Position numbers and translations under genes: made by a program. A stretch of 64,000 bases of DNA. Origin: Pyrinomonadaceae bacterium. Its GTDB lineage: Bacteria; Acidobacteriota; Blastocatellia; Pyrinomonadales; Pyrinomonadaceae. The notes below the pieces were generated by a model that saw nothing but the letters and a program-made list of their open reading frames with translations, was not told where the DNA came from and searched no databases. This document shows positions 36,250 through 45,222 of the stretch, piece by piece; the first letter of the stretch is position 1, and the number at the start of each line of letters is the position of its first letter. Location of the stretch: assembly GCA_014380365.1 (NCBI GenBank), contig JACMJZ010000029.1:496001-560000 (forward strand), written 5' to 3'.

Positions 36250-36540
36250 TCTCACATTTCCTCAACAAAACACGAGATTTGGCGTGGCACGCGCATCCTG
36301 CGCGTGTTCCATCAGCAGAACGCCGCGGTCGCCGTTCAACCCCCCGTTATCCAGGGCGGGACGCCCACGAGACACTGGCGTTTGGAATTGACCTCCATTC
36401 TCTTTGCGTAACTCTACGTCTTACTTTCGCGAACTTTGCGGTGATTCTTTGTTGTTTACCGCAAAGGTCGCAAAGAACCTGCAAAGGGCCGCAAAGCGCC
36501 CAGCACCAGTACGGCTTGCGGCGGGTTGAAGCCCTTCGCC

Positions 36541-36716
36541 CTGCCCCCGTCTTTTTCTCTTGTAATCCAACCCGCTGGTGCTAGAATCCCCGCCGAACAC
36601 TCAGGCAAGAGCAGCTTAGTCCCGCTAAGGGCTCACTCCCACGAAACCGTAACTCACCCTCGATCCTCACGGACCGAGAAGTGAAAACCTTTAACAGCAG
36701 TCCTTCACTGGAGGTT
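36541..36716 (+). promoter_or_regulatory. Promoter and leader, copy 2 of a duplicated module
   Basis: TTGTAA (36560-36565), 16-bp spacer, TAGAAT (36582-36587), then a ~130-nt leader matching copy 1 at 34691. It ends in ccttcactggagg, which serves as the ribosome-binding site for the ATG at 36721. Confidence 0.7.
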
Positions 36717-36720
36717 TCTT

Positions 36721-37506
<786 letters not shown>

Positions 37507-37629
37507 CGGCTTGCAGGGAGCGCAGGCATCGCTGGGAGCGCAGGCATGCGGGGTCCCCGCTCGGGCAGCCCGAGTGGGGTGCCGTCCTGCCTGCAATCAG
37601 CGCCGACGGCGCGAACAACGCCGAAGGCG

Positions 37630-37675
37630 TTTACTAACTTTAGCCCAGGGTTGCGCGCCTCGCGCTACCCTGGGT
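37630..37675. repeat. tagcccaggg hairpin repeat
   Basis: tttactaactttagcccagggttgcgcgcctcgcgctaccctgggt folds as a hairpin and recurs almost exactly at 39211-39258, with a shorter form at 34461-34486. It precedes copy A of the large multi-hairpin element. Confidence 0.7.
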
Positions 37676-37693
37676 GCAACCATAAATTTATTT

Positions 37694-38040
37694 CCTCACG
37701 CTGAAAGCGTGAAAGACAGTAGCCGGTGGTCCCGAGACCACCGGTCAACATTCGAATAAGCACGCACCCTGAAAGGGTGCACGACATCTGGCACCCCTTC
37801 AGGGTGCGATCACGTCGACTCATTACCGGAGGAGTCGATTCACTACCCGGAGGTCTTCGCTTCGCTCCGACACTCCGGCTACTTTCTCCGCAACCCTCCG
37901 GGTTGCGCTCGATAACGTCAACAGCTTCATGAGCCGGAACGCTCATGATCGGCGGGCGCGTTTCGTTAGCACCGCGAAGACGGCAACGGTTTCTCGAGCC
38001 ATGACCGCTTGCCTAGCAACTCGCCAACGCGACGCGCCTG
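37694..38040. repeat. Multi-hairpin repeat element, copy A
   Basis: 347-bp unit that recurs at 40569 and 41723. From left to right it contains self-complementary segments: cgctgaaagcg, ccggtggtcccgagaccaccgg, gcaccctgaaagggtgc, ccggaggtcttcgc...cactccgg, gcaaccctccgggttgc and tcatgagccggaacgctcatga, then an unpaired-looking tail gttagcaccgcgaagacggcaa...gcctagcaactcgccaacgcgacgcgcctg. No open frame is conserved between copies. Confidence 0.85.
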
Positions 38041-38216
38041 TCTCTCGACTGTCTCAACAACACCGGCACGGTTAACCCGCCTTCTTTCAGAACTAATAAT
38101 CGTGTACCCAGAGAGAAATTGTTAACTAATAGAATTCGTTACCAGAATTCTTGTATTGGCGCGTGGCAAGGTGTATAAGCCAACCGTTCTCACTTCGTTC
38201 CCCGGAGGCTCACACC

Positions 38217-38969
38217 ATGAAAAAGCTATTGATAGCGTTTCTCTTTCTTCTCCTGTCACTTGTTTCAGCTCCCCCCGGAACGTCAACAGTCGCTCCGGTT
38301 CCACCTGACGGGAATACGCCAGCATGTACCCCCGCGATGATGGCTTCAATTCCGGCGTGCCCTCTTACTGGCTGCGGAGAAGGAGGAGATGCCTTCTTGA
38401 ACCAAGCCAAAAACAGAACGGACGCCCCATCAAGCGCAAGCGCAACCACGAAGACCCTGGCTCAAATTCGTGCCATGTCGCAGCCTGCCAGTTGGCCGAC
38501 TGGGACGCCGCGAGAGTCAATTCAAGGGCCCGGCAAAGAAGGCTCTCCGGTGATTGTCAAAGCTTACTTGCTCAAGGCTAGAGCTGAAGGCGCAGAGTCT
38601 TGCAACTGTGGGCTTACCAAGCGGGCCGATACGGACATTCATCTTGTGCTTGTCTCGAAGCTACCAGACCCCGACGATCAGGAAGCGTTCGATGAAGCCG
38701 AAGAAGGCTCGGTGACGGCTGAGATGACCCCGAGAGTAAGGCTTAACGGCCACGCATTCTGGGTACACAAGAACATTAATGATTTCGAGGGCGAGTATAT
38801 TAGAGTCACGGGCCGGCTAATGCTCGACACGAAACACCTGCCACCCAATAGGAGACTTAGGCGAGCCACTAACTGGGAAGTTCACCCTATTACCAGATTT
38901 CAGGTTTGCCAAACAACGAAAACCCAGTGTGATTCCACCACCGGGGCTCCGAACTGGAAAGCTTTCTAA
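38217..38969 (+). CDS. Hypothetical secreted protein
   Basis: 250 residues with a signal peptide (MKKLLIAFLFLLLSLVSAPPG). A Pro/Cys-containing stretch (PACTPAMMASIPACPLTGCGEG) follows. The main domain has SPVIVKAYLLKARAEGAESCNCGL, DTDIHLVLV, VRLNGHAFWVH and EYIRVTGRLMLDTKHLPPNRRLRRATNWEVHPITRFQVC, an OB-like pattern seen in bacterial proteins related to phage/nuclease-inhibitor folds. I do not assign a function. Start ATG 38217 with CGGAGG. Stands alone after repeat copy A. Confidence 0.75.
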   Translation: MKKLLIAFLFLLLSLVSAPPGTSTVAPVPPDGNTPACTPAMMASIPACPLTGCGEGGDAFLNQAKNRTDAPSSASATTKTLAQIRAMSQPASWPTGTPRESIQGPGKEGSPVIVKAYLLKARAEGAESCNCGLTKRADTDIHLVLVSKLPDPDDQEAFDEAEEGSVTAEMTPRVRLNGHAFWVHKNINDFEGEYIRVTGRLMLDTKHLPPNRRLRRATNWEVHPITRFQVCQTTKTQCDSTTGAPNWKAF

Positions 38970-39205
38970 GCTATCTAGCCGTACAAGCCTTCTGGCCGCC
39001 GAAAAACCTCGATCACGGCAACTCAAAACCCGGGATCAGGCCTGCGCTTCTCGGTGCATCCGATGCCAGATGCGGTCTTGTCAGAACCACCTGCGTTAGC
39101 GGGGGGGGCGATCGGGGCACTAGCCCACGCGAAAGCAGGGGCTCCTGTTCACCGGGACCGCGGGCGTCCCGCCCGCAATGAGTGCCGCAAGCGCGAACAA
39201 ACGCC

Positions 39206-39294
39206 GAAGGCGTTTACTAACTTTAGCCCAGGGTTGCGCGCCTCGCGCTACCCTGGGTTCAAGTAACCAATCTGTTTCTCACGCTGAAAGCGTG
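39206..39294. repeat. Partial repeat element upstream of the protease gene
   Basis: Second copy of the tagcccaggg hairpin (39211-39258) followed by ctcacgctgaaagcgtgact (39274-39294), i.e. the beginning of the multi-hairpin element, which then stops. It lies in the 351-bp gap 38970-39320, where I see no gene. Confidence 0.7.
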
Positions 39295-39320
39295 ACTGAG
39301 TGTAGACAGGAGGCGATTGC

Positions 39321-40214
39321 ATGGGCGTGTTCGAATTTGCAGGAATGACCGGCATAGGCGAGAGGGCGCAGTATTTAAGCGACTCGCTCTTCTTTGGACC
39401 GAGCGGTTGGGTCAACGAAGGAAGACGCCCATTTGCGTCGAACTTTGGAATCCGCGGCGTTTCCTTGTGTTACATAAATGAGCAACTGATTGTTGTTCTG
39501 ATTGTGGACAGCTCCCAGGTATCCGAACTCAACACGATACTCCGTGCGGATGAAGTGGGCGGGCCGAAGGATGCGATGTGGCAAGTCTTTGGGGAAGCTT
39601 CCGAACAGTGGCAGGACGTATATGCTCTGGCATTTACGGAACCCGAGCTTCAGGTGGGACCAGGCGACCTTGCCCAGGCTTCAGGAACCGGCACCTTCGG
39701 CGCACCCGTGAGGTGGAATAACCGCAAGGGCCTGCTGACAGCCGGTCACGTTGCGGGTAACGTCGGCCAAATGGTTTCCAGCGGATCAACCATCGTCGGT
39801 TCGGTGGTCGCGTCATTGAATCCCGCATCCGGGCAAACTGGAGCTGATGTCGCCGTAGTCCAACTGCTGCCAGGGATCTCACAGAGCGGGGCTACTTTTA
39901 ATGGCTCGACGAGCCTCACTGGGCCAGGCAATATCTCCATACTAAGAAATTCAGGAACGATTAGCGCAAGCGTTCTGGGAATGTCCCCCTGGTTTTACTT
40001 TCCCTCCGTCAACGCCACCTACAACGACGTGTATTTGACTTCACAGGCCGTTACCCAGAGTGGTGACTCGGGCACCGCAGTAAGCGATCCCGCGAACAGG
40101 TTGGTCGGTCATGTTGTGGGCGCCAGTCCTAATTGCGCCTCATTCATTCAGGATGTTAATTACCAGTTGAACGCAATCAGAACCCTTCCGGGATTCATTT
40201 GGATCTCACTCTGA
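39321..40214 (+). CDS. Trypsin-like serine protease, cytoplasmic
   Basis: 297 residues. The N-terminal ~115 residues are a separate unknown domain. The C-terminal trypsin-like domain has the complete triad pattern: LLTAGHVAG (His143), GADVAVVQL (Asp176) and TQSGDSGTAV (Ser250), with substrate-pocket sequence GHVVGASPN after it. No signal peptide, unusual for this fold and typical of proteases used in intracellular signalling or defence. ATG 39321 has GGAGGCG. Followed after 22 bp by a two-helix membrane protein. Confidence 0.85.
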   Translation: MGVFEFAGMTGIGERAQYLSDSLFFGPSGWVNEGRRPFASNFGIRGVSLCYINEQLIVVLIVDSSQVSELNTILRADEVGGPKDAMWQVFGEASEQWQDVYALAFTEPELQVGPGDLAQASGTGTFGAPVRWNNRKGLLTAGHVAGNVGQMVSSGSTIVGSVVASLNPASGQTGADVAVVQLLPGISQSGATFNGSTSLTGPGNISILRNSGTISASVLGMSPWFYFPSVNATYNDVYLTSQAVTQSGDSGTAVSDPANRLVGHVVGASPNCASFIQDVNYQLNAIRTLPGFIWISL

Positions 40215-40236
40215 CGTATCAATTAAAGGAGGCAGG

Positions 40237-40527
40237 ATGTTTCTACAAATACTAACGATCACGGCGTACGCTTTCTCCGTGGTTTCTTTCCTGCTGTTTG
40301 TCTATTTGCTCCTCAAACAACGCTCGGCCGCGCAGCCGGCGGCCGGTGTAGGAGGCGTAGTGCCACAAGGCGCGTTATCAGATACGGCCAAACTCGTGGA
40401 GGCGCTGGCGAAGCTTTCGGACAGTTTCGCTAAAGGCGGACCGGTGGTAATGACCCTGGTGTCCGCGATTTTCTTTTTTCTGATGGCCCTGTTGGGATCG
40501 GGGTTTGAAGCCGCAGTGAACAAATGA
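40237..40527 (+). CDS. Small two-TM membrane protein
   Basis: 96 residues. TM1 about 5-28 (ILTITAYAFSVVSFLLFVYLLL); an amphipathic linker TAKLVEALAKLSDSFAKGG; TM2 about 70-92 (PVVMTLVSAIFFFLMALLG). AAAGGAGG ribosome site. Same operon as the trypsin-like protease. Size and topology resemble holin-like or pore-type effectors, but no family was recognised. Confidence 0.75.
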   Translation: MFLQILTITAYAFSVVSFLLFVYLLLKQRSAAQPAAGVGGVVPQGALSDTAKLVEALAKLSDSFAKGGPVVMTLVSAIFFFLMALLGSGFEAAVNK

Positions 40528-40568
40528 TGATCGCATCTTACCAGCAGGCTCGCGGCGAAAAATCACAC

Positions 40569-40895
40569 CCTCATGCTGAAAGCGTGAAAGATAGTAGGCG
40601 GTGGTCCTGCGACCACCGGATCAACGACGAAATGCAACGCACCCTGAAAGGGTGCACGACATCTGGCACCCCTTCAGGGTGCGAAACATTAGCGATGTGT
40701 AACCGGAGGTCTTCGCTACGCTTCGACACTCCGGCTACTTTCTCCGCAACCCTCCGGGTTGCGCTTGATGTAAACAGCTTCATGAGCCGCAACGCTCATG
40801 ATCGGCGGGTGCGTTTCGTTAGCACCGCGAAGACGGCAAGCCGCTGTTTCCTATTGGGGCCGCTTGTCTAGCAACTCGCCAACGCGACGCGCCTG
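40569..40895. repeat. Multi-hairpin repeat element, copy B
   Basis: 327-bp copy of the element at 37694. It lacks about 25 bp in the middle (the gtcgactcattaccggaggagtcgattc segment) but keeps all other hairpins and the tagcaactcgccaacgcgacgcgcctg end. Confidence 0.85.
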
Positions 40896-40930
40896 CTCTG
40901 TCATTCAATATAAAAATAGGAGGAGTCTCT

Positions 40931-40969
40931 ATGAACGGAAACGCAAAAAGGGTTAATTGCTTGCAATGA
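40931..40969 (+). CDS. Possible 12-residue minigene
   Basis: ATG AAC GGA ... CAA TGA encodes MNGNAKRVNCLQ, preceded at ideal distance by a very strong AGGAGG (40918-40924). It may be the surviving start of a deleted gene, or a leader peptide. Nothing follows on this strand. Confidence 0.25.
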   Translation: MNGNAKRVNCLQ

Positions 40970-41002
40970 GATCAGTCCTTCACGGTTCGCCTCACTCCGT
41001 CA

Positions 41003-41353
41003 CTATAGTGCTGACGAAATCCTGATCTTGCCGCCTCGCACTGTAATGATTGCCCGTGCCTCAAGCTCTTTCTGAAAGCGCGCAAGCAGATCTTTAATGA
41101 TTGCCACTCGTTCGGTTGAGGACACGTCGGGCAAACGAATCAAGCCGCTGTGTGAGTGACGTTCCAGAAAAACCAATTGTCCAAAGTCTGTGTCGATGGT
41201 GATGAGTATTCTCGACTCTTGAACTGCCCACTCAAGTAACACACGGTCGCCCGGATCCGGACCGCGCTCGCGCGACTCCACCACGTCATGTCCCTCAGTT
41301 CTAAGCCAGTCGGCTATGAGTGTTCCGGCGCAACGGTCAATCAGGAATCGCAT
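41003..41353 (-). CDS. DUF5615 PIN-like toxin
   Basis: 116 residues, Mut7-C/PIN-like. MRFLIDRCAGTLIADWLRTEGHDVVES at the N-terminus supplies the first Asp; LITIDTDFGQLVFLE supplies the later acidic pair, as in DUF5615 proteins. These act as putative RNases paired with DUF433 antitoxins. Lies 15 bp after the DUF433 gene on the minus strand, the usual antitoxin-toxin order. Confidence 0.88.
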   Translation of the reverse strand: MRFLIDRCAGTLIADWLRTEGHDVVESRERGPDPGDRVLLEWAVQESRILITIDTDFGQLVFLERHSHSGLIRLPDVSSTERVAIIKDLLARFQKELEARAIITVRGGKIRISSAL

Positions 41354-41368
41354 CGGGGAGGAATCGTA

Positions 41369-41614
41369 TCAGGCTGGAATGTGCAGTGAGTCTAGTTTGT
41401 CATGCGAGATAGCTGCATGTGCGTAGGCCAAACAGGCGCGCAGGTCGTCGTGCTCCAGATCGGGGTAGTCGGCAAGAATAGTTTCCTCTTTCTCGCCCTG
41501 AGCAAGCAGGCTCAGAATCATCTCGACTGAGATGCGCATCCCGCGAATGATCGGCTTGCCGCCAAAGATTTCCGGATTCGCCGTAATACGTCCCAGCAGT
41601 TTTTCGTTAATCAT
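41369..41614 (-). CDS. DUF433 antitoxin
   Basis: 81 residues. Canonical DUF433 features: RITANPEIFGGKPIIRGMRISVEMILSLLAQGE and ILADYPDLEHDDLRACLAYA, a winged-helix DNA-binding antitoxin. Start ATG 41614; longer in-frame starts are not supported. Pairs with the DUF5615 gene just downstream. Confidence 0.9.
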   Translation of the reverse strand: MINEKLLGRITANPEIFGGKPIIRGMRISVEMILSLLAQGEKEETILADYPDLEHDDLRACLAYAHAAISHDKLDSLHIPA

Positions 41615-41722
41615 GACGCCTGATAATACCCCTGCCCATGTCTGCTGACCACTGCTTTGTCGCAGAATCAGTGAGAATTGGGTGGAAAGACGCGCGCTAC
41701 CCTCCGTTAAAGCAACTATCGT

Positions 41723-42072
41723 CCTCACGCCGAAAGCGTGAAAGATAGTAGCCGGTGGTCACAAGACCACCGGATCAACGTCAACATTGAAATACGCAAC
41801 GCACCCTGAAAGGGTGCAAGACATCTGGCACCCCTTCAGTGCGACACGTCAACTCATTACCGGAGGAGTCGATTCACTACCGGAGGTCTTCGCTACGCTC
41901 CGACACTCCGGCTACTTTCTTCGCAACCCTCCGGGTTGCGCTCGATGACGTCAACAGCTTCATGAGCCGCAACGCTCATGATCGGCGGGCGCGTTTCGTT
42001 AGCACCGCGAAGACGGCAAACGGTTTTCAGGCATGACCGCTTGCCTAGCAACTCGCCAACGCAACGCGCCTG
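41723..42072. repeat. Multi-hairpin repeat element, copy C
   Basis: 350-bp copy of the element at 37694, with all hairpins including ccggtggtcacaagaccaccgg and gcaaccctccgggttgc. It forms most of the gene-free gap 41615-42133. Confidence 0.85.
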
Positions 42073-42133
42073 CTTCACCCAGAATGCGTTCGTGATACGT
42101 GACGCTGTGGGGATGGGCAGACTAAAGCACCGT

Positions 42134-42469
42134 TCATTTCAACGTAACGGTAACTAACTCAGGCGGGTCTGTATCCTGAGAGGACCCTTCGATCATGAAG
42201 CGAATGTCGTTGCGAGTGTATTCCTTGTGATTGCCCGCTTTATCATCGACTGCGAGCATCTGGAGGAAATACTCATCCGGGCGCGCCGTTTCCTCGACCT
42301 TCGTGCCTAAGACAACGGTGGCGGAGGTCTGGCCCCGACCGTTGGCCCGCATCCAGATTTGTCGACCTTCCTGAACGCCCCGGAAGGCGGCAACTACCTT
42401 CGTGATGCCCGAGACGTCAGTCAATGCTACGCTAAGCTCTATGGTGTCCCCGGCCTTATAGGATTTCAT
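42134..42469 (-). CDS. Hypothetical Ig-fold-like small protein
   Basis: 111 residues, no signal peptide. MKSYKAGDTIELSVALTDVSGITKVVAAFRG and PDEYFLQMLAVDDKAGNHKEYTRNDIRFMIEG read like one Ig/FnIII-type beta-sandwich domain, as seen in extracellular multidomain proteins. ATG 42469 has GGGGGA upstream. Divergent from the ATPase gene. Function unknown. Confidence 0.65.
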   Translation of the reverse strand: MKSYKAGDTIELSVALTDVSGITKVVAAFRGVQEGRQIWMRANGRGQTSATVVLGTKVEETARPDEYFLQMLAVDDKAGNHKEYTRNDIRFMIEGSSQDTDPPELVTVTLK

Positions 42470-42547
42470 CAAATTCCCCCTTTTGTTGACACCGCTCATA
42501 CGGGCGGGCCACGATTGGCCTGAGACCCTTAAGATAGGACAAAAAGT

Positions 42548-44158
42548 ATGGCCTTCGATCTTACCATTCCTCAACCTAGCAGTTCGCCGCTTACCGTGAC
42601 AGTGAACATTGGCGAAACGTTGTTTCTTTTAGGTGCCAACGGGGCCGGCAAATCCAATCTGATGCACTTGTTTTATCAACGCCACCGCAATAACGCCAAG
42701 CGGATATCTGCTCATCGTCAGACTTGGTTGTCCACTAACGCCATTACGTTGTCACCTGAACAAAAGCGAAGTACCGATATCAATATCAGAAACGCAGATA
42801 CTGAAGCTTATTCGCGCTGGAGGGATGACTACGCTCCACAGCGCCCGAGCATCGCTATTTACGATCTCATCGATGCCGAAAATGTCCGAGCCCGGACAAT
42901 TGCTGAAGCCGTCGACGCAGCCGACATTGATCTCGCAAAGACCTTAGCGAAAAACGACGCGCCGATAAAGGTGATTAACGAAATCCTTCGTCTTTCCAAT
43001 ATTCCAATAAAGATCTCCGTGGAAGGTAATGACCAAGTAGTCGCTAGTAAATCTGGGAGTTCGCCTTACAGCATTGCCGAACTTTCTGACGGCGAGCGTA
43101 ATGCTTTGCTGGTTGCGGCTGACGTACTGACCGTGCCATCAGAGACATTGATTCTAATCGATGAACCTGAACGCCATCTTCATCGATCGATTATTTCGCC
43201 GTTACTTACTAGCCTCTTTGAAAAGAGACCAGACTGCGCCTTCGTTGTCTCGACGCACGAAGTTATGCTCCCGATTGATAATCAAACTGCTCGGACTCTT
43301 CTGATCAGGGGATGCGTCTACAGCGGTGTTAGCGTAACGGGCTGGGACGTAGATCTTGTTGAGCCGGATTCGGAAATCGACGAGTCACTCCGACGCGACA
43401 TTTTGGGAGCTCGGAGGAAGCTATTGTTTATTGAGGGCACTGAAAATAGTTTAGATAAACCTCTCTATGGCTTAGTGTTTCCGGGTGTCTCAATTGTTCC
43501 TAAGTCCAGCAGCCGCGAAGTAGAGAATGCCGTCGCCGGCATCAGCGCCGCTGCGAGTCTACACTGGCTGCAGCCGTTCGGAGTCATCGACAATGATGGA
43601 CGCACACAGACCGCCATCGACGAGCTTAAGGCTAGCGGCATTTATGCTCTTTCGGTTTACAGCGTCGAGTCCATTTACTACGACCCTGACGTACAGCGCC
43701 TCGTTGCCGAGCGGCAAGCTGCAGTTACGGGTGCCGACTCGGCTGCCTTAATAGCGAACGCTAAGGCTGCTGGTTTTGCTGCAATTATGCCGCATACTGC
43801 GCGTTTGAGCCGACGTGCGGTTGAAAAAACTATTCGAGAAGACATTCTTCACCGCTTGCCAGGTCAACCGGAGATTAAGGCGGGGAACCCCATCAATATT
43901 TCAATTGACCTAGCTGCTGTCGCGAGTGCACAGCGCACTCGTCTCGAGGACAACATCGCGAATGAAAATTTCTCTGAAATTATTAGTGGGTATCCGATTC
44001 GAGAGACACCAGCATTGACAACCATAGCTCGCGCGTTGGGTTTTCAAGATCGGAATCAATACGAAAGCGCGGTTCGAAAGCTCCTGATAGATGACTCGTC
44101 GGCTTTGGCTGCGGTGAGGTCCTTCTTTGGTACGTTGACCGATGACATCGGATTGTAA
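42548..44158 (+). CDS. AAA ATPase fused to TOPRIM/DUF4435-like domain (PARIS-like)
   Basis: 536 residues. N-terminal ABC/AAA_15-type ATPase: Walker A GANGAGKS (29-36), signature LSDGERNALL (179-188), Walker B LILIDEPERHLH (Asp205/Glu206), H-loop FVVSTHEVML. A TOPRIM-like domain follows: FIEGTEN (Glu296) and GVIDNDG (Asp348, Asp350), then SVYSVESIYY. This is the arrangement of AriA plus AriB of the PARIS anti-phage system, fused in one chain. Start ATG 42548 with AGGA. The region looks AT-richer than its neighbours (judged by eye), suggesting transfer. The next gene encodes an FRG protein. Confidence 0.82.
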   Translation: MAFDLTIPQPSSSPLTVTVNIGETLFLLGANGAGKSNLMHLFYQRHRNNAKRISAHRQTWLSTNAITLSPEQKRSTDINIRNADTEAYSRWRDDYAPQRPSIAIYDLIDAENVRARTIAEAVDAADIDLAKTLAKNDAPIKVINEILRLSNIPIKISVEGNDQVVASKSGSSPYSIAELSDGERNALLVAADVLTVPSETLILIDEPERHLHRSIISPLLTSLFEKRPDCAFVVSTHEVMLPIDNQTARTLLIRGCVYSGVSVTGWDVDLVEPDSEIDESLRRDILGARRKLLFIEGTENSLDKPLYGLVFPGVSIVPKSSSREVENAVAGISAAASLHWLQPFGVIDNDGRTQTAIDELKASGIYALSVYSVESIYYDPDVQRLVAERQAAVTGADSAALIANAKAAGFAAIMPHTARLSRRAVEKTIREDILHRLPGQPEIKAGNPINISIDLAAVASAQRTRLEDNIANENFSEIISGYPIRETPALTTIARALGFQDRNQYESAVRKLLIDDSSALAAVRSFFGTLTDDIGL

Positions 44159-44233
44159 AACTTTTCCGGGTTCGGGCCGTGCGTAAGTTTGTGACGACGT
44201 CTCACAAAGAACTACATAGAACTAGTTACGCCT

Positions 44234-45118
44234 ATGGAGACTATTGGAAAACAAGAGGTTTGGTCCTTCTATGATGATACACCCCGTGCTGTTCGAGTGG
44301 CTGACGTAGCTGAGGTTCGCCGGGCACCAGGGCATACTGTTTACTCTTACCTGGACTTGGCTAAGAAAGTGGCTGAACTTCAGTTCAGAAACCGAGAGCA
44401 TGTCTTGCTTTTCCGAGGACAAGCTCAGGACCACAGAGATAGAGGCGGCAATGGAATAACTACGCTTAGGCCTAGTATATTTCGTGGAAACCAACATTCG
44501 CCGAGCACCGTTCCGGGCGAGGTTGAAATCACCCGACGTTTCAAAGCTCTCGACAGAGCTGAGAGAGAACTAGTCGATCGGTATATGAATGAACCGCAGT
44601 TCGTGTCCGACCACGAGGAAACCAATCGACTGAAGCGCCAAAGAATCCTGAGATGGTCAATCTTACAGCACTATGAAGTCTGTCCCACACCGCTACTGGA
44701 CGTCACGCAGTCGCTTCGAATTGCCGCGTCGTTTCCTTCGCATAGGTCTAATGAGACTGTTTTTCTGTTTGTGTTGGGGGTGCCGAATTTGAGTGGAGCC
44801 ATAACAGCGAGCGCAGAGGCTGGGTTACAGATTGTTCGACTCTCCAGCGTGTGCCCACCGAGTGCGGTCCGACCGCATCTCCAAGAAGGTTATCTCTTGG
44901 GCGAGTATCCTGAGATCGATCGTTATGAACAAAAGGCTCACTACCGTGTAAAAGAGATCGATTTTGGCCGACGATTAGTCGCCAAGTTCCGTTTCGACCC
45001 AAAATCATTTTGGAAGGGCGACACGTTTCCACGAATTACACGAAACGCATTCTATCCAACGATGAGCCGTGATCCCCTTTGTGTTATCACTGATGGAGTA
45101 AGGCGGGCGATTGAATAA
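44234..45118 (+). CDS. FRG-domain protein
   Basis: 294 residues, cytoplasmic. The name-giving motif is seen in EHVLLFRGQAQDH (F60-R61-G62), followed by TTLRPSIFRG, and the family segment LRWSILQHYEVCPTPLLDVTQSLRIAASF. FRG domains are frequent in phage-defence and conflict loci, often as putative effectors. 75 bp after the AAA/TOPRIM gene, same strand, same AT-richer look, so I treat the two as one module. Confidence 0.87.
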   Translation: METIGKQEVWSFYDDTPRAVRVADVAEVRRAPGHTVYSYLDLAKKVAELQFRNREHVLLFRGQAQDHRDRGGNGITTLRPSIFRGNQHSPSTVPGEVEITRRFKALDRAERELVDRYMNEPQFVSDHEETNRLKRQRILRWSILQHYEVCPTPLLDVTQSLRIAASFPSHRSNETVFLFVLGVPNLSGAITASAEAGLQIVRLSSVCPPSAVRPHLQEGYLLGEYPEIDRYEQKAHYRVKEIDFGRRLVAKFRFDPKSFWKGDTFPRITRNAFYPTMSRDPLCVITDGVRRAIE

Positions 45119-45222
45119 AGGATCTAACTTAGTTAGATCGGGCTTTCACAGACGAGGTTCAAGCTGGCTACCCTGAGAATTAAGGCTTGCTTCTTCTGAC
45201 TTCTGATTTCTGGATTATTACC

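Noticed and set aside
37694-38040. CRISPR array or protein gene in the hairpin-rich element
   Set aside because: The inner units are all different hairpins rather than identical direct repeats with equal spacers, and no frame is conserved between the three copies.
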